Below, piece after piece: positions 1 to 11,638 of a stretch of 64,000 bases of DNA. The position numbers and the translations under genes are program-made. Below the pieces are notes generated by a model. It worked only from the letters and a program-made list of their open reading frames with translations. It was not told the origin of the DNA and searched no databases. Source of the stretch: Cerioporus squamosus (taxonomy: Eukaryota > Basidiomycota > Agaricomycetes > Polyporales > Polyporaceae); the NCBI GenBank assembly GCA_022592435.1, contig JABYQS010000012.1, positions 372,001 through 436,000 of the forward strand. Direction: 5' to 3'. The first letter of the stretch is position 1. Each line of letters begins with the position of its first letter.

Positions 1-1247
1 CATCGCAACAAAGGTGGGCAGGCTTCCCGCTCCATTCTTGCTAGTTGCGCTGACGCATCTTGTTGCTAGTACACGACGCATTACAAGCGCGGAAGGGACG
101 ATATCTTGGTGAAGGCGAACTATGCGGGAAATAATGTCAAGTCCATGCACATCTCGGTCGAGGAGTCGCTGAAGAAGCTGCGCACGAGCTACATCGACAT
201 CCTCTACGTGCACTGGGTAAGGGTGTCTTTCCGAGCCGTCGTTACACCTGACTGACATTGACATCAGTGGGACTGGGACACCAGCATCGAGGAGATCATG
301 CACGGCCTTCACGCTCTACACCTTGCCGGCAAGGTCTTGTACCTGGTATGCATCACGCACACTGCGAAATTGAGCATGCACTGATTCCAGCGAACAGGGC
401 ATCTCGGATACGCCGGCTTGGATCGTCTCGAAGGCCAACCAGTATGCTCGAGACCACGCTCTCACCCCGTTCTCCATCTACCAGGGCGCATGGAGCATTC
501 TCCAGCGCGACTTCGAACGCGAGATCATCCCTATGGCACGGGCTGAAGGTGAGTCGTCGTCGTAGGTTGCTGAAGGGTAGTAAAGGACTTGACTGACGTC
601 TTTGACAAGGAATGGCCCTTGCGCCGTGGAACGTATTGGCTGGTGGCAAGATCCGCACGGACGAGGAGGAAGAACGTCGTCGTCAGACGGGCGAGCTGGG
701 TGAGCCTATCGCGTCCCGTTCTCACAGCTTCGTGCTAAGCTGACCAATTTCTCACTTGCGCAGGTCGCCGTTCGTGGGGCGATTGGGAACGAACTCCCGA
801 GCAGCGCAAAATTTGCCAGGCCTTGGAGGAAGTGGCGAAGCAGGTCGGGACTAAGAGCATCCAGGCTGGTCAGTGTCTGTCCGATCCTTTCCTCATGCTC
901 CCCGCTGACCAGATCGGTCACAGTCGCCATCGCGTACGTGATGCAGAAGACGACACACGTCTTCCCGATTATCGGGGGACGCAAAGTCGAGCATCTCGAG
1001 GCGAACCTCGAGGCGTTGAACGTCAAGCTCTCCGACGAGCAAATCAAGTATCTCGAGAACGCATCGCCGTTCGATATTGGTTTCCCGTTGGACTTCATTG
1101 TAAGTTTCATGCCATCTCCGGCTCTCACGAGTTTGTGACTCATGGCTACTACTCTCGCAGGGCGACGGCTGGGACTACATGTACCTCATGAAGAACGCGG
1201 CGAACTACCAGCGCTGGCCCCGTCCGCAGGCAATCACGCCTAACTGA
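1..1247 (+). CDS. Aryl-alcohol dehydrogenase-like aldo/keto reductase, 5' part outside window (AAD copy 1)
   Basis: Predicted NADP-dependent aldo/keto reductase of the fungal aryl-alcohol dehydrogenase group, which interconverts aromatic aldehydes and alcohols during lignin-related metabolism (family knowledge). The window opens in exon 1 at the IATK motif holding the catalytic lysine (bases 1-13). Exons then follow separated by short GT-AG introns: the block with LYVHW carrying the catalytic histidine (about 70-216), then [58 protein letters not shown], and the final GDGWDYM...ITPN exon ending in TGA at 1245-1247. The Asp and Tyr of the catalytic tetrad lie upstream of the window. No stops or frameshifts are visible. 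It is closest in style to copy 4 (23248), sharing [16 protein letters not shown] and the same extra introns. Exact substrate unknown. Confidence 0.9.
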
Positions 1248-1534
1248 GGTAATGCTTGTGAAGTCACATCGAAATACTGCCGGACAAGTTCCGCAACTCG
1301 TCGGGCGTAGTCGCAAGCACTAATGTATTCCCTTTCGATGCCCATGCATGCCATCCCTTCGCCGCGTGTACGCCCGATCGCCTCAGTGTGGGCGGACGTT
1401 TTGCGCGCACGTTGCACAACCACTTTGAAATCCTCGTCGCGACAGACCCGTTACTCAGAGAGCCATGTTCGTTAATCAGTATTCCTTGGCAGGTTTAGCA
1501 CGATGGAAACGCCACATCTATGGTGATTGTCACC
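1248..1534. other. Intergenic, AAD 3' flank to tRNA
   Basis: Short spacer between the AAD stop codon and the tRNA gene. I see no coding signal or repeat in it. Confidence 0.6.
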
Positions 1535-1630
1535 GCCCGCCTAGCTCAATCGGATAGAGCGTCAGACTCTTATGACCGATAGTGTTTAGTGGTGATCTGA
1601 AGGCTGCGAGTTCGACCCTCGCGGTGGGCT
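1535..1630 (+). tRNA. tRNA-Lys (anticodon CTT) with a 22-nt intron
   Basis: A full cloverleaf can be drawn. The acceptor arm GCCCGCC (1535-1541) pairs with GGTGGGC (1623-1629), with one G-T pair. The D stem is GCTC/GAGC, the anticodon stem TCAGA/TCTGA, and the T arm GCGAG-TTCGACC-CTCGC. The anticodon loop starts CTCTTA, giving anticodon CTT at 1569-1571. A 22-base insertion (1573-1594) follows the base 3' of the anticodon, the canonical nuclear tRNA intron position. Its A and B boxes are the usual internal promoters. A short TTTT lies about 20 bases downstream and may end Pol III transcription. Confidence 0.93.
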
Positions 1631-2000
1631 AATGGAACCTGGCGAATACTTTTGCCAGTGCCGGCCATCGATTTCCGCCGGCACAAACGCAGTTTTGGGC
1701 AGGCGTTGGTCACGTGACGTCATAGCAAAACTCGGTTTGAGCGACAATTGTCTATTCCAAGAAACTACTAGGGTATACCCTGGTGAGTTCATAAAGGACT
1801 ACAAGTCCTCGTGAGCAACGCAACGATCGTATCGTGCGTTGCAAGGCAGGATGCCGGAGAAGATCTCCAGAAACAGATTTGGCAATCCAGACGCCCGTCG
1901 GTGAATGCCGAGTCCCGACCGTGTCGTTTTGCTTGCCGGCTAGCCGCTCTATGAGGGTACACCACCGCTGGAACCAACTCCGCAGCTAAAACTACCCAAG
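1631..2000. other. Intergenic, tRNA to SFM1-like gene
   Basis: About 370 bases with only short, unsupported open frames. It probably holds the tRNA terminator and the promoter of the methyltransferase gene at 2001. No TATA box or repeat recognised. Confidence 0.5.
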
Positions 2001-3023
2001 ATGCCATTCTCATATGTTATTGGTGCGCATGCTCTGTATGGATGTCACGGTCGATGCGAATCAATCCTGCAGAGCACATGGAAGAAGACGAGGAGACCCC
2101 GAAGTCAATCCCTAAATGGGTCGAGCTAGAATACATGGTGGGCGCATGCTTGCGATCAGTATGCACAGCGTTCTGACAGAACTACCTAGCATATGAGATC
2201 TTTTGCTGGGCAAGGAGCGACTGTTCACTTCACCCATCTCTCGCCTGGATCGCGTAGCACACTCTCGTCGCTATTCTCGCAAGATGCCGATCCTACACGA
2301 GCCGAGGCATTCGCACATGAAAAATCAGTCATGCAGCTCATGGAGGAGAGAGGCATCCCTCTGGAGAAAGTGTGCTTGCTGGATCCGAAGGCGGAGAAGG
2401 AGCTCGCACCCGAAGACGGCGACGGGCGGTTTGAGTGGTTTCTTTTCGGGGTAGGTTGTTTCATTACCGTTTTGTGTATCCAAATTCTGAGAACGACGTG
2501 CTTTTCAGGGGATATTAGGTGTGGCATCATCAAACTATAATTGCGTAAGTCTGACTAGATTTTGCAGGTGACGATCCACCCCGAGACCGGACCTCCGAGT
2601 TGCGCGTACTAGGTTTCCCGGGTCGTCATCTAGGCCCCGTACAGATGACTACCGATACCGCGCTGGGTGTGACGAAAATCGTGGTGCAAGACAAGAGTAG
2701 GTGTTTCTTACCGCCCCTCGTTGTCTTCTAGCTGACATCGATTCTGTAGCCCCACTCTCGGATATACCCTTCATAGTATGGGCTGAGTCGTTCGCTCAAT
2801 CGCAGGTCCTATACTGAGCTTACTTCTAGGACTTCCCGACAATTGTCTTCAATGCCAAAGAGAGCGTGGAGATGCCGTTCAGTAAGTGTTCGGATAGCGC
2901 AGCGCTCAGCCATATCCCCTGACACATTTCCCAGGATATATCACCAAGGTTGGGGAGCCGATACTCCCCCCTGGTATGCGCGAGCATCTGAAGGAGGATC
3001 TCAACAAGAGTTTTGACTTCTGA
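2001..3023 (+). CDS. SFM1: SFM1-like SPOUT protein arginine methyltransferase
   Basis: Yeast Sfm1 is a SAM-dependent SPOUT-fold enzyme that monomethylates an arginine of ribosomal protein Rps3 in the cytosol. The family match rests on the spliced product: it starts MPFSYVIEHMEEDEE (an intron at about 2025 splits the Glu codon), then PKWVELEYM, then CLLDPKAEKELAPEDGD, GDDPPRDRTSELR, GFPGRHLGPVQMTTDTA and IPFI, DFPTIVFNAKESVEMPFRYI, ending LNKSFDF. These blocks are the known family order: N-terminal EHMEE, the DPKAE stretch, the knotted C-terminal GRHLGPVQMTTDTA cofactor loop. At least six short introns are needed. The start is the first ATG that gives the family N-terminus through the first intron. 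Length is about 230-250 residues, normal for the family. No neighbour shares its pathway. Confidence 0.88.
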
Positions 3024-3383
3024 TGGACGCGTCGGCGTGGAGAGGAATAACATGCAATACATCGACTTACCAGCGTCTTGGTGTAGAGAGTACAAGTTGT
3101 GCAACAGTGACGTGTAATTCTCTCTGTCCACGGGCTCGCGTCCTCGCAAATTGTCGCGAGGTCACCGTCGGGAGCGACTTCCCACAACCTCCTAGCGCGA
3201 GGCTGCGGTCTTTCTGCGGCGCCTGCGGTGTCTCCTGGCAGGCAGACGCCTGCGGACGCTCGTATGCCGCTTGACCTCATACCTCCACCAACGACTTCTG
3301 CTATAGGGACGGTGTGCCTCTAGGGTAGGGTCTTCGTATTCCTACAACATTTGTCAATTGATCAAGTGCAGACCTGACACAAG
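3024..3383. other. Intergenic, SFM1-like to F-box-like gene
   Basis: About 360 bases between two genes on the same strand. Nothing beyond the 3' end of the upstream gene and the promoter of the next one can be supported. Confidence 0.5.
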
Positions 3384-5162
3384 ATGACTGTCCCGAGGTT
3401 GCCTCCCGAACTCGTCATCGCCGTTCTCGTCCACTTGGAGTACCGGACGCTCCTCCATTGCCGGCAGGTAGCGTGCATACGCTATGCAGTTCTTCGCGCA
3501 TCATTGACTGGGTTAATAGGTCTGTCGGCTCTACAAGGAGATCATTGACAGTGATATCCCCATGCAGTACATAGTCGAGCTTGGGGCAGCAGGCATGGAG
3601 GACGGCCCGCCGAGTGATTTGACCCCTTCAGCACGATTGGCTCTACTTCGTGAACGACAATCTGCATGGGGACGTCTAACCTGGCGATCTGAGCTCTCTA
3701 TTCCGATGCAGTTGGGGCCGTGGGAGCTCTATGGCGGCGTTCTGGCCCAGAAGCAAGGCGGGAGGAAGTTGGTCTTTCAGCAGCTTCCGTCTGCGATCCG
3801 CGGGATCAAGGCGAAGGAATGGGAGCTATCTGATGTGGGGACGGATATCCTAGACTTCAGCATGGATCCCGCCCAGGATCTCCTTGTCGTGGCCGAGAGC
3901 CGTGAGTTGGGGTATGTTGATCTGCTTCCCATCGCCCGCGCGCCGGTCTGACTCTACCGACTAGAGACGCGACCTTGTGTTGCTTGCATCTAAAGTCGCT
4001 TCAAACCGGCGCCTCGCACCCTGCTGCGCTGGAGTCAGCAGTTCTTATGCATCGGACCCTCCTCGGAGCGTTCACCCCCTTTATACAAATTGCAGGAGAC
4101 TATCTCGGCATCCTCCTATCCGACGTATTTCGAGATCCGTCGGAGCTGTTGGTGTGGAACTGGCAGACGGGTGAATCCAAACTGGTGAGCGTCAACTTCG
4201 CCGCAGAGCAGTTTGACCATGCTCACTATCTGCCAGCATGTACTTGGACTTGACTTCTCGTCATTCACGTTTCTCACCCCGCGTCATCTTTTGCTTGCCC
4301 CGTTCGGGAACAACCCAACTGTGCACGACGGCATGCTATACGACGCACCGAGAAAGCCTCGCATCCTCGTTGTGGACTTGGACCTGGTATCGCATGAGCC
4401 AGTGCAGCTCAATGATCTCGAGTACATCTGCGAGTTCCTCTATCCCGAACTTCAGCCTGCGTGCCACGTCCGGGGGACGACAATCCGCTCTGATCCGTCG
4501 CCCCACTGGCGACCGCATCCCTCTCTCCAGGTTCCGTTCTCCGTCGCTCGCGACGAACGGCTCTTCGTGGTGGCACTACGACTGGTACAGAGGCGGCAAC
4601 ATCATACCCTCCTGTCGTTCATTCCATCCTCGACGCTCTATGCATTCCTCTCTTCGATCCCTATTGGAAAAACGCGACACACGTTTACTTGGGCGGATTG
4701 GGGTCCTCAAGGGTCCCGGTTCTACGTCACCCCAGTGACGGCCGTCTGGATATGCTACGTCTACGGCATGTCGTTTGTGTTCTTGTCGAGGAATGGGTCT
4801 CGGCAAGTCGTCAATGTACTCGACTTCAACCAATGCTATATCCGCCGTGCACGCACCGATCCGGACAGGGAGCCAGCTTCGCAGAACGCATTGTTGGTTA
4901 CGAAGGCCACAATGCTTGCCAAAGGGGAGCTTTTCGAAGGGCGTGTGCAGACGTCACTACCGTATCGAGAAACGGAGACGATGAACTTCGATCAGGAGCG
5001 GGAAGGCCGGATCGATGCAGCCATGATCGACGAGGATTCATTGATCCTGGTCTCAAGTGTGAGTCTTCTGTTCCAAGTAGTGCCACAGTCCGGAACACTG
5101 ATTGAATACAACCTCCTCGACAGCTCACCCAGCCAGAAGGGTTCCGAGTGCTGACGTTTTGA
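3384..5162 (+). CDS. F-box-like protein (agaricomycete family)
   Basis: The N-terminus reads MTVPRLPPELVIAVLVHL followed by YRTLLHCRQ, an intron (3468-3519), then VCRLYKEIID. This is the LPxELI..I..HL..R.LL.CR.VCR pattern of fungal F-box domains, which bind Skp1 in SCF ubiquitin ligases (family knowledge). The rest, about 450 residues, resembles the long substrate-side region of many basidiomycete F-box-like proteins, with DFSMDPAQDLLVV, SLQTGASHPAAL, GDYLGILLSDVF and VWNWQTGESKL blocks typical of a beta-propeller-like segment. Introns are placed at about 3907-3964, 4181-4239 and 5058-5122, giving an end at FRVLTF. The degradation target is unknown, and an F-box-like protein acting outside SCF is possible. 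Not in a cluster with related genes. Confidence 0.75.
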
Positions 5163-5665
5163 ATGATTGTACGGAAGTCCTGCGGAGCATCCAGCGGGCA
5201 CGGAGAGAGGTTCTCGGTGCATGCTTCCCTCGTCACGTTCTGTTGTCGGGTCATTTACAATGGGTGCAGAAGGACCGCAAAGCAAGCTATGACTATCTTG
5301 CGTTTGCCAGTTCACATGTCGTTTCCAGAATTACTACACGCCGCCTCCCGAGTTCGTCTTATACTTCACTATGCGCTGGATGTCTCAAGCCGTTTGACGG
5401 GAGGACGGCTCATCTCGGAATTCGCATATCTTCATGCAGGTACCTGCGGATGGAGATGTCATTGTTCCCTTCCTGCTGACGTTCGCAGATCTTTCAAAAC
5501 AACTAGCATTGAGTACTACTTACTACATGCTCGAAACTCCGACTCGTCATGTCAACTGTACTAGACCCAACACCACACACAGTTGCATGGTCTCCTGTAG
5601 TGCGCTAACACATGACCTCTACGTTCAACATGTTTGTCTCACCATGTCGTGTTATTGTATCCATC
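5163..5665. other. Convergent intergenic region
   Basis: About 500 bases between the 3' ends of the F-box-like gene (plus strand) and AAD copy 2 (minus strand). Open frames on the plus strand here show no recognisable protein and no consistent exon structure. I annotate it as 3' flanks only. Confidence 0.5.
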
Positions 5666-7090
5666 TCAAGATGGCCGGATTGCTTGCGCACGCGGCCACT
5701 TGTCAAAATTCCCCGCTGACTGCGTCATACGGATGTACTCCGAACCATCTCCCTATAACGCAAACGCCCGTAAGTTCCTGTCCCATATCACGCAACATAT
5801 CATCGCATGTACTCACCACCATGGCATGCGGGAATCCCGGATCAAACGGCAAGATTCCCTCCAGGTACTTGATCTGCTCGGGGGACAGCGACACGTCGAG
5901 CGACTCGATGTTCGCCTGCAGCTGCTCAATCTTGCGACACCCGACGACGGGGAAGACGTATGGCGTCTTCTGCATCACGTACGCAATCGCGACTGCCTGG
6001 ATGCTCTTCGCATCGACCTGCTGCGCGACCTCCTCGAGAGCCTTGCACAGCTTTTTCTCGTTCTCGGTGCGTTCCCAGTCTGGTCGGCTAATCGTGCGCC
6101 CGTTCTCGCCTGTCTGCCTCCGCCGCTCTTCTTCTTCGTCGGTCCGGATCCGCCCACCGGCGAGGACGTTGAAAGAGGCAAGGGCCAACCCTGGATAGAC
6201 GGTCAATATCATGCGGTACGGGTGCCGTACGAGGAGAAGACGGTACCTTCAGCCCTCGCCATAGGAATGATGTCGCGCTCGAAGTCGCGTTGCAGGATGC
6301 TCCATGCGCCCTGATAGATGACGAAGGGCGTCTTTCCCATGAGGCGTGCGTATAGGTTCGCCTTGGACACGATCCATGCAGGCGTGTCCGAGATGCCCTG
6401 CGAGGATGGTGAGTCTCTTACTCAGCTACACGACGATCTGTCTTACCAGGTAGAGCACCTTGCCAGACGCGACGAGGTGGTGCAGGCCGTTCATGACCTC
6501 CTCGACGCTCGTGTCCCAGTCCCACTGCGAACTTGATCAGTGCCGAGGACGAAGCAGCGAACATGGATTACTCACCCAGTGGACATACAGAATGTCGATG
6601 TAGTCCGTGCGCAGCTTCTTGAGCGAAGCCTCGACGGAGATGTGCATCGCCTTGAGGTTGTTGCCAGTGTAGTGGACCTTCTGTGCGATGTCCGTCGCCG
6701 CTCGCTTGAACGGAGTCGTATACTGAAATCGTGGTCAGCAAACCCCCTTCGGCTCGTCGCCGGGCCGGATCCTCTCACCTTGGTCGCGATGACTATCTGG
6801 TCGCGGATCCCGCGGGCCTCCATCCATTCTCCCAAGAATTCCTCGGACGACTCATCCTGGTAATTGTTCGCGGTATCGATGAAGTTGCCGCCTGCTGCGT
6901 AGAAGGCGTCAAGGAGCGCGAAACTGGACTCCTTGTTCATGGCCCCCATGCCGACACTCTCCCACTTGTCCCCGATGCTCATCGCGCCGAAGCAGATGGG
7001 AGAGACGTGCACGCCGGCGAGAGGGGAGAGCTGGCGGTAGCGGCCGAGCCTCGTCGGAGGGTCAGGTGCGGGGAACCAGATCTTCGACAT
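5666..7090 (-). CDS. Aryl-alcohol dehydrogenase-like aldo/keto reductase (AAD copy 2)
   Basis: Complete AAD-type aldo/keto reductase, predicted cytosolic NADP(H)-dependent reduction of aryl aldehydes. It starts [20 protein letters not shown], with the conserved [22 protein letters not shown]. The catalytic tetrad is visible: Asp and Tyr in FIDTANNYQ, Lys in IVIATK, His in ILYVHW. Later blocks are the usual [38 protein letters not shown] and the ending [14 protein letters not shown] start 24 codons upstream (MTNGARI) is open in frame, but the paralogue at 20454 supports the inner MSKIW start. The span is 1425 bp, exactly the span of copy 3, and introns match in sequence as well as position. 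It lies head to head with ATG1 (8481). The stop is at 5666-5668. Confidence 0.93.
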
Positions 7091-7167
7091 GCTGGTGGCG
7101 TTCGCGGTAACGGTGCTGGTGGGAGTCGCTTGAGGGGTGATGCGTGCACCGTTGGTCATGTCCCGTG

Positions 7168-7175
7168 TATATATA
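7168..7175 (-). promoter_or_regulatory. TATA box of AAD copy 2
   Basis: The octamer TATATATA lies 78 bases upstream of the chosen ATG of AAD copy 2. Copy 3 has TATATAT 74 bases upstream of its ATG, in similar flanking sequence (CACACAGA before it), so the element is conserved between the two copies. Confidence 0.6.
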
Positions 7176-8480
7176 CGCTCTGTGTGCGTGTGCGAAAGTG
7201 GGGTCAATAGACCAACCTCGCAAGTCTCTCCCAGCTTTCTTACCCAGGGGCCAGTAGGCGATCCTTGTGCCCAAAGCGCAGCGAGCACCAGACGTAACGA
7301 GCTGGCCTGTAACCACATATCAATACTATGCCTACACCAGTAATGCAACCGGCCAAAATCTGCAACAGTAATGCAATCGGGGGTCTAGCTCCACTGTCCC
7401 TCATCTTTAAGTCACAAAACTTGGCACAACGATAGCTTAGAAGCTTCTTAACATGCTCGTAAAAACCGCTTCTTGAGAAGTGGCCGGGACGAGGAGATAC
7501 GAGGCCATCTTCTGCGAGCTTGCACCTGCCGGCACTATCATCCGGCCTCGCTACAGTGCAAGATGCGGGCGCTTCCACTGAACCTCCGCTATGTTGTTCT
7601 ACCCTGCGACACGTATTGACACACAATTTTCCGACACTGGGGGGTGCATTGAGGAGGAGGAAAGGAAGTAAGAGTTGGAGAAGCGTGACATTTTCTGGCG
7701 CTTAGTACCATATAAGGCTGCGTAAACGCTCAGTTCTCAGTGGGCAAAGCGTGACTGATTGCGTGACGAGGTTTCTCCGTGGGTTGCATTACTGTTGCGA
7801 CTCAGTGCGCCCCCTCGCCTCACCCTCCATCTCATCCTCTCGTCCCCAGAAAATTGGAGGAGGTGCCCAAGACGGCTTGGAACACACCACCGAAGATCCG
7901 ACAGCAATCGGCTAAGGGAGGGAGGAGATAGTCAAGTAACAAGTCCGGAGTTGCATTACTGGTGAACGCATAGTACCGGCCGGAATGAGTGCGCTACTTA
8001 CCCCCGCAAGTAGCATCTGCTATCTCCTGCGTACCTGCATGTGACTGGCAGTCGCCCTCGCGCCCTCTGTTCTCATGCCGAGCAGGAAGTTGCAGAACCG
8101 AGTATGTCTTCGACGCACGATAATATCTGTAACAGGGCCTAGATGTAGGTTCAAACTTCAAGTTTCAGAGACTCTTGATAGACTCTGAATGATATTATCA
8201 ATCGCAAAGCTGCTTAGTAATGCTTACTTTTATGGTCGTAGCGGTGGGTCCGGTATAACACCAGACCTTTGTTAGCTTGAACTGGCTCTATTGATTACCT
8301 CAGCAGCGGTAACAAAGCATCACAGTGTCTGCTTGTCTTGGTTACAAACCTGCACTTCCACACCCGAGGTGCAAGTATCGAGCACGACTCTCGCTTTCTT
8401 CTTGACCCCCATGTTCGTTACACATCGACGCAGACGACATCGCACAGACTGAGCCTTGTACACTACACTTTACCATCCCA
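7176..8480. other. Divergent intergenic region between AAD copy 2 and ATG1
   Basis: About 1.3 kb without a supported gene. The part from about 8208 to 8480 is repeated in inverted orientation upstream of the second ATG1 (31190-31420), with a deletion of some 45 bases in the latter. The remainder (7176-8207) has no match that I can see elsewhere in the window and no recognisable element. Confidence 0.55.
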
Positions 8481-11166
8481 ATGGCACCGTCTGCAGCCCC
8501 AAGCCCCACGACCGTCGCTCCCTCCAAGCGCACCGCGAGCACTACTACATCCGAGAGGACAGACAGGCAGAGAGCAGAAGATGCGGAGGTGAAGCCCTAC
8601 GTGATTGTGGGTGATCTAGGGAAGGGAAGTTTCGCGACGGTATACCGAGGGTATCATGAGGTACGCATGCGGTATATCCGTGCACTTGTGGAGGTCCTGA
8701 CTCTCACAAATCTAGCAAACACATCACCAAGTTGCGATCAAGACAGTGAACAGAAGTGGCCTCAGCCCCAAGCTCTTTGACAACCTCCAAGGGGAGATCG
8801 AGATCCTGAAGAGCCTGTCCCACAGGCATATCACTCGCCTCCTCGATGTTATAGTGAGTTCTGACTTTCACAATGGCTTCGACTCCTGCTTGGAGTCCCA
8901 GACGTGTATCATTCATGACAGTTCAGCGCGCAGAGAGGAACATATACCTCATAATGGAGTTCTGTGCTGGCGGCGATCTTGCGAATTACATCAAGAAGCG
9001 CGGCCGTGTAGAAGGCCTTGAGTACATCCCCTCTCCCGGCGCCGCTCCCACATACTACCCACACCCGAAGTCTGGCGGTCTGGATGAGATCGTCGTTCGC
9101 AGCTTTCTGCGGCAGCTGGGTAAGATCGTCGTCTTCCGTTATGCACACCATCTAACATGAAGCAGCTCGTGCCATCAAGTTCCTCCGAGCACGGAACCTC
9201 ATCCACCGCGATATCAAGCCTCAGGTATGTGCGTGCAAAGCTTTGCTAAGTAAACTATGCCTAACGTTGCACGCAGAACCTTCTACTCAATCCGGCCGGC
9301 CCGGACGAGTATGCCCGAGGTCATCCGCTCGGTGTCCCTGTGCTCAAGGTCGCAGACTTTGGCTTCGCCCGTTTCCTCCCGCAGGCGATGATGGCCGAGA
9401 CACTCTGCGGCTCACCATTGTATATGGCGCCGGAGATTCTTAGCTACCAGAAGTACGACTCCAAGGCTGACCTGTGGTCCGTCGGTGCTGTGCTGTACGA
9501 GATGGCCGTCGGGAAGCCTCCCTTCCGCGCGCAGAACCACATCGAACTCCTGAAGAAGATTGACAATTCGAAGGGCATCAAGTTCCCCGACGAGGATCCG
9601 CAGATGCTCGCGCGCGCCCAAGCAAAGGGGGAGGAGATCAAGCCTGTCCCGTCGGACATCAAGATGCTCATCCGGAGTCTGCTCAAGCGTGTCCCTGCGG
9701 AGCGGTCGAGCTTCGATGAGTTCTTCACGAGCACGGCGATGGTGAAGTCGAAGTTTCCTCGGCCCAAAGAGCCAACACCACCCCCGGAGGACGACGACGA
9801 TCCCGACCGCATTCCTGACCACCACCGAGTCATTCCTCCTGAGGTGCTCGATCCGAAGGCAATGATTCCGCCGGCGAAGATCAAATTCAAGCGCAGGACC
9901 TCTACAGGGCAGGAAGTCTCGCAGGATCTGTGAGCATTTTATCCGATTCCCACAGCCCCGAAGCTGACACGTTCTTAGTCCTCCGGAGCGCATTCCTGGT
10001 CCTTCACGATCTCCCCCTGGGCCTTCTCCACAATTCAGCCCTGTCTCAAAGTCCAAGCCACTATCTCCGGACACGTCTCTGATACCGGGAGAGACTGAAG
10101 AAGATGGCGCTCTGCGTCGCGAGTACGTTCTAGTCGGTGACCGACAAGCGGTGGAAATCAATCGGGCCGTGGACGGTGAGTCGCCCGTGCACGTCTGTCC
10201 GTCCTTTCCATCGCTCATGGTCTTCATGCAGAGATCACATCAAGGCGGAGACCCTTACGTGACTCTCGCAAGCCGTCCCCGCTGGCTGATGACGTGCTCG
10301 ATTCTCCTACCGTTGAATCCCCTAGTCCCACCAATGCGAACACGACATTCCCGCCTCCTCCGAATACGAGCCTCCCGCCATTGTCATCGTCGCCGTCAGG
10401 GGCGAGTCCCCGCGGAAACAATCCGCTCACTCGGGCGCTCAGTATTGCCACCGGTATCCTTCGAGGTGGGCGGCGGCGGTCATCAACATACCAACACGAG
10501 TGGACGCCATCCTCGCCCCGGAGGACGCAAACATTCGGTGGCGCTCGTGGACAAGGGCTGGGCTTGGAATTGCAGGGAGTGCGTGACGCGGAGGATGACG
10601 AGCTGCTGACCACCCTGGAAGAGCTCGCACAGAAGACGGAAGTGCTCACGCACTGGGCGGACGAGATGTATGACTACGTCAAAGCCTTCCCGCAGAGTAC
10701 GTACGCAGTCAGACTGTGCCACTCGTCTGGTGTTGACCTCTTCCCTCGCAGAACCCCTACCGGATCCTAACAAGTTCTCGCGGCGGGAAGGCGAGACAGA
10801 GCGGCTAGCTGCGCGGCGGAAGAACGCAGATATCCAGGCAGAGTATAACGCGATGACGTGCGTCGCGCTGTACATGCTGCTCATGTCCTTCTCGCAAAAG
10901 GGCATCGACAAGCTGCGCAACTTCCACGAGCATCTCCAGATGCGTGACCCGGAGGGAGAGCTTGAGGTTAGCGAGGGCTTCGACGAAGGTCAGTTCCGTA
11001 GTATGAACGCTTTGCTCAGACCTTGATGTGCCACGGCGTATCCAGCCCTGTCCTGGTTCAGGGAACACTTCATCAAATGTCACGATCGTGCTGCGTTGGT
11101 CAAGACATGGCTTCCCGCTCAGTACATGGGACCGCCGACCTTCCTTGACCAACTCGTTTACGACCG
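8208..11166 (+). repeat. Arm 1 of a roughly 2.9 kb inverted segmental duplication
   Basis: Sequence from about 8208 (GCTTAGTAATGCT, ATG1 promoter) to about 11166 (GTTTACGACC in the last third of ATG1) recurs inverted at about 28510-31420. Exons, introns and promoter all match. A 197-residue open frame covering the kinase activation segment and linker (9340-9933) is identical residue for residue to that at 29737-30330. Visible differences are a few substitutions and a 12-base in-frame deletion in the linker of arm 2. Confidence 0.92.
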
Positions 11167-11638
11167 TGCATTGCAGCTAGTCAGTACTTCATCCGTCGCC
11201 CATCAGTGCAGCTACTGACTTAAGGTATGTAGAGCCGTACCGCTGCCAAGAAGGAGCTCTTCGACCAAGCGAATTCCCCGGACGAGTGCGAGAAGCTGTA
11301 TGAGGAGTCGCTCTGGTGTCTGTACGCACTGCGGGACGACCTTCTCCAGACCGATAATCCGTTCTTGGATGAGGATCGCAGTACCATCTCAACATGTGCG
11401 CCTTCATCTTGGCGCTCCTTGCGATTGTACAGTGCTGACACGCATGATAACAGGGATCAAACGGACCAAGTTACGTTTGGTCCGCTGTCGCGCCCGCATG
11501 AACATGACGGACCGCGAGCGCGTCAAGGACGCGCGCCTCGACAACAACCTCGTCGATGTCCCGCGGATACCAGCGCCCTGGGACGAGGTGCATGCGGCAG
11601 ATCCGCCGTCTAGTGAGGACCAGAATATTCACCCATAG
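8481..11638 (+). CDS. ATG1: Autophagy serine/threonine protein kinase ATG1
   Basis: ATG1/ULK kinases phosphorylate the autophagy machinery at the phagophore assembly site with ATG13 and ATG17 partners. The spliced product begins [20 protein letters not shown]. The kinase domain follows: glycine-rich loop [20 protein letters not shown] lysine, hinge [15 protein letters not shown], catalytic loop [50 protein letters not shown]. The insert [18 protein letters not shown] before the HRD motif is typical of basidiomycete ATG1. A long Pro/Ser-rich linker precedes the C-terminal EAT/MIT-like domain, with [43 protein letters not shown] and [17 protein letters not shown]. It ends [11 protein letters not shown]. 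Many short introns; no defects seen. This appears to be the intact original of the chimeric copy at 28278. Confidence 0.95.

Noticed and set aside
5163..5564. Plus-strand open frame of 133 codons after the F-box-like gene
   Set aside because: No recognisable domain, no splice signals linking it to a neighbour, and biased composition typical of chance frames in GC-rich DNA.
7088..7160. Upstream start MTNGARI for AAD copy 2
   Set aside because: Copy 3 lacks this extension and the TATA box lies only a few bases before it, leaving no room for a leader; the inner MSKIW start is preferred.
9412..10227. Long minus-strand frame (271 codons) opposite ATG1
   Set aside because: It is the antisense shadow of the ATG1 kinase exons; it recurs at 29443-30258 only because ATG1 itself is duplicated.
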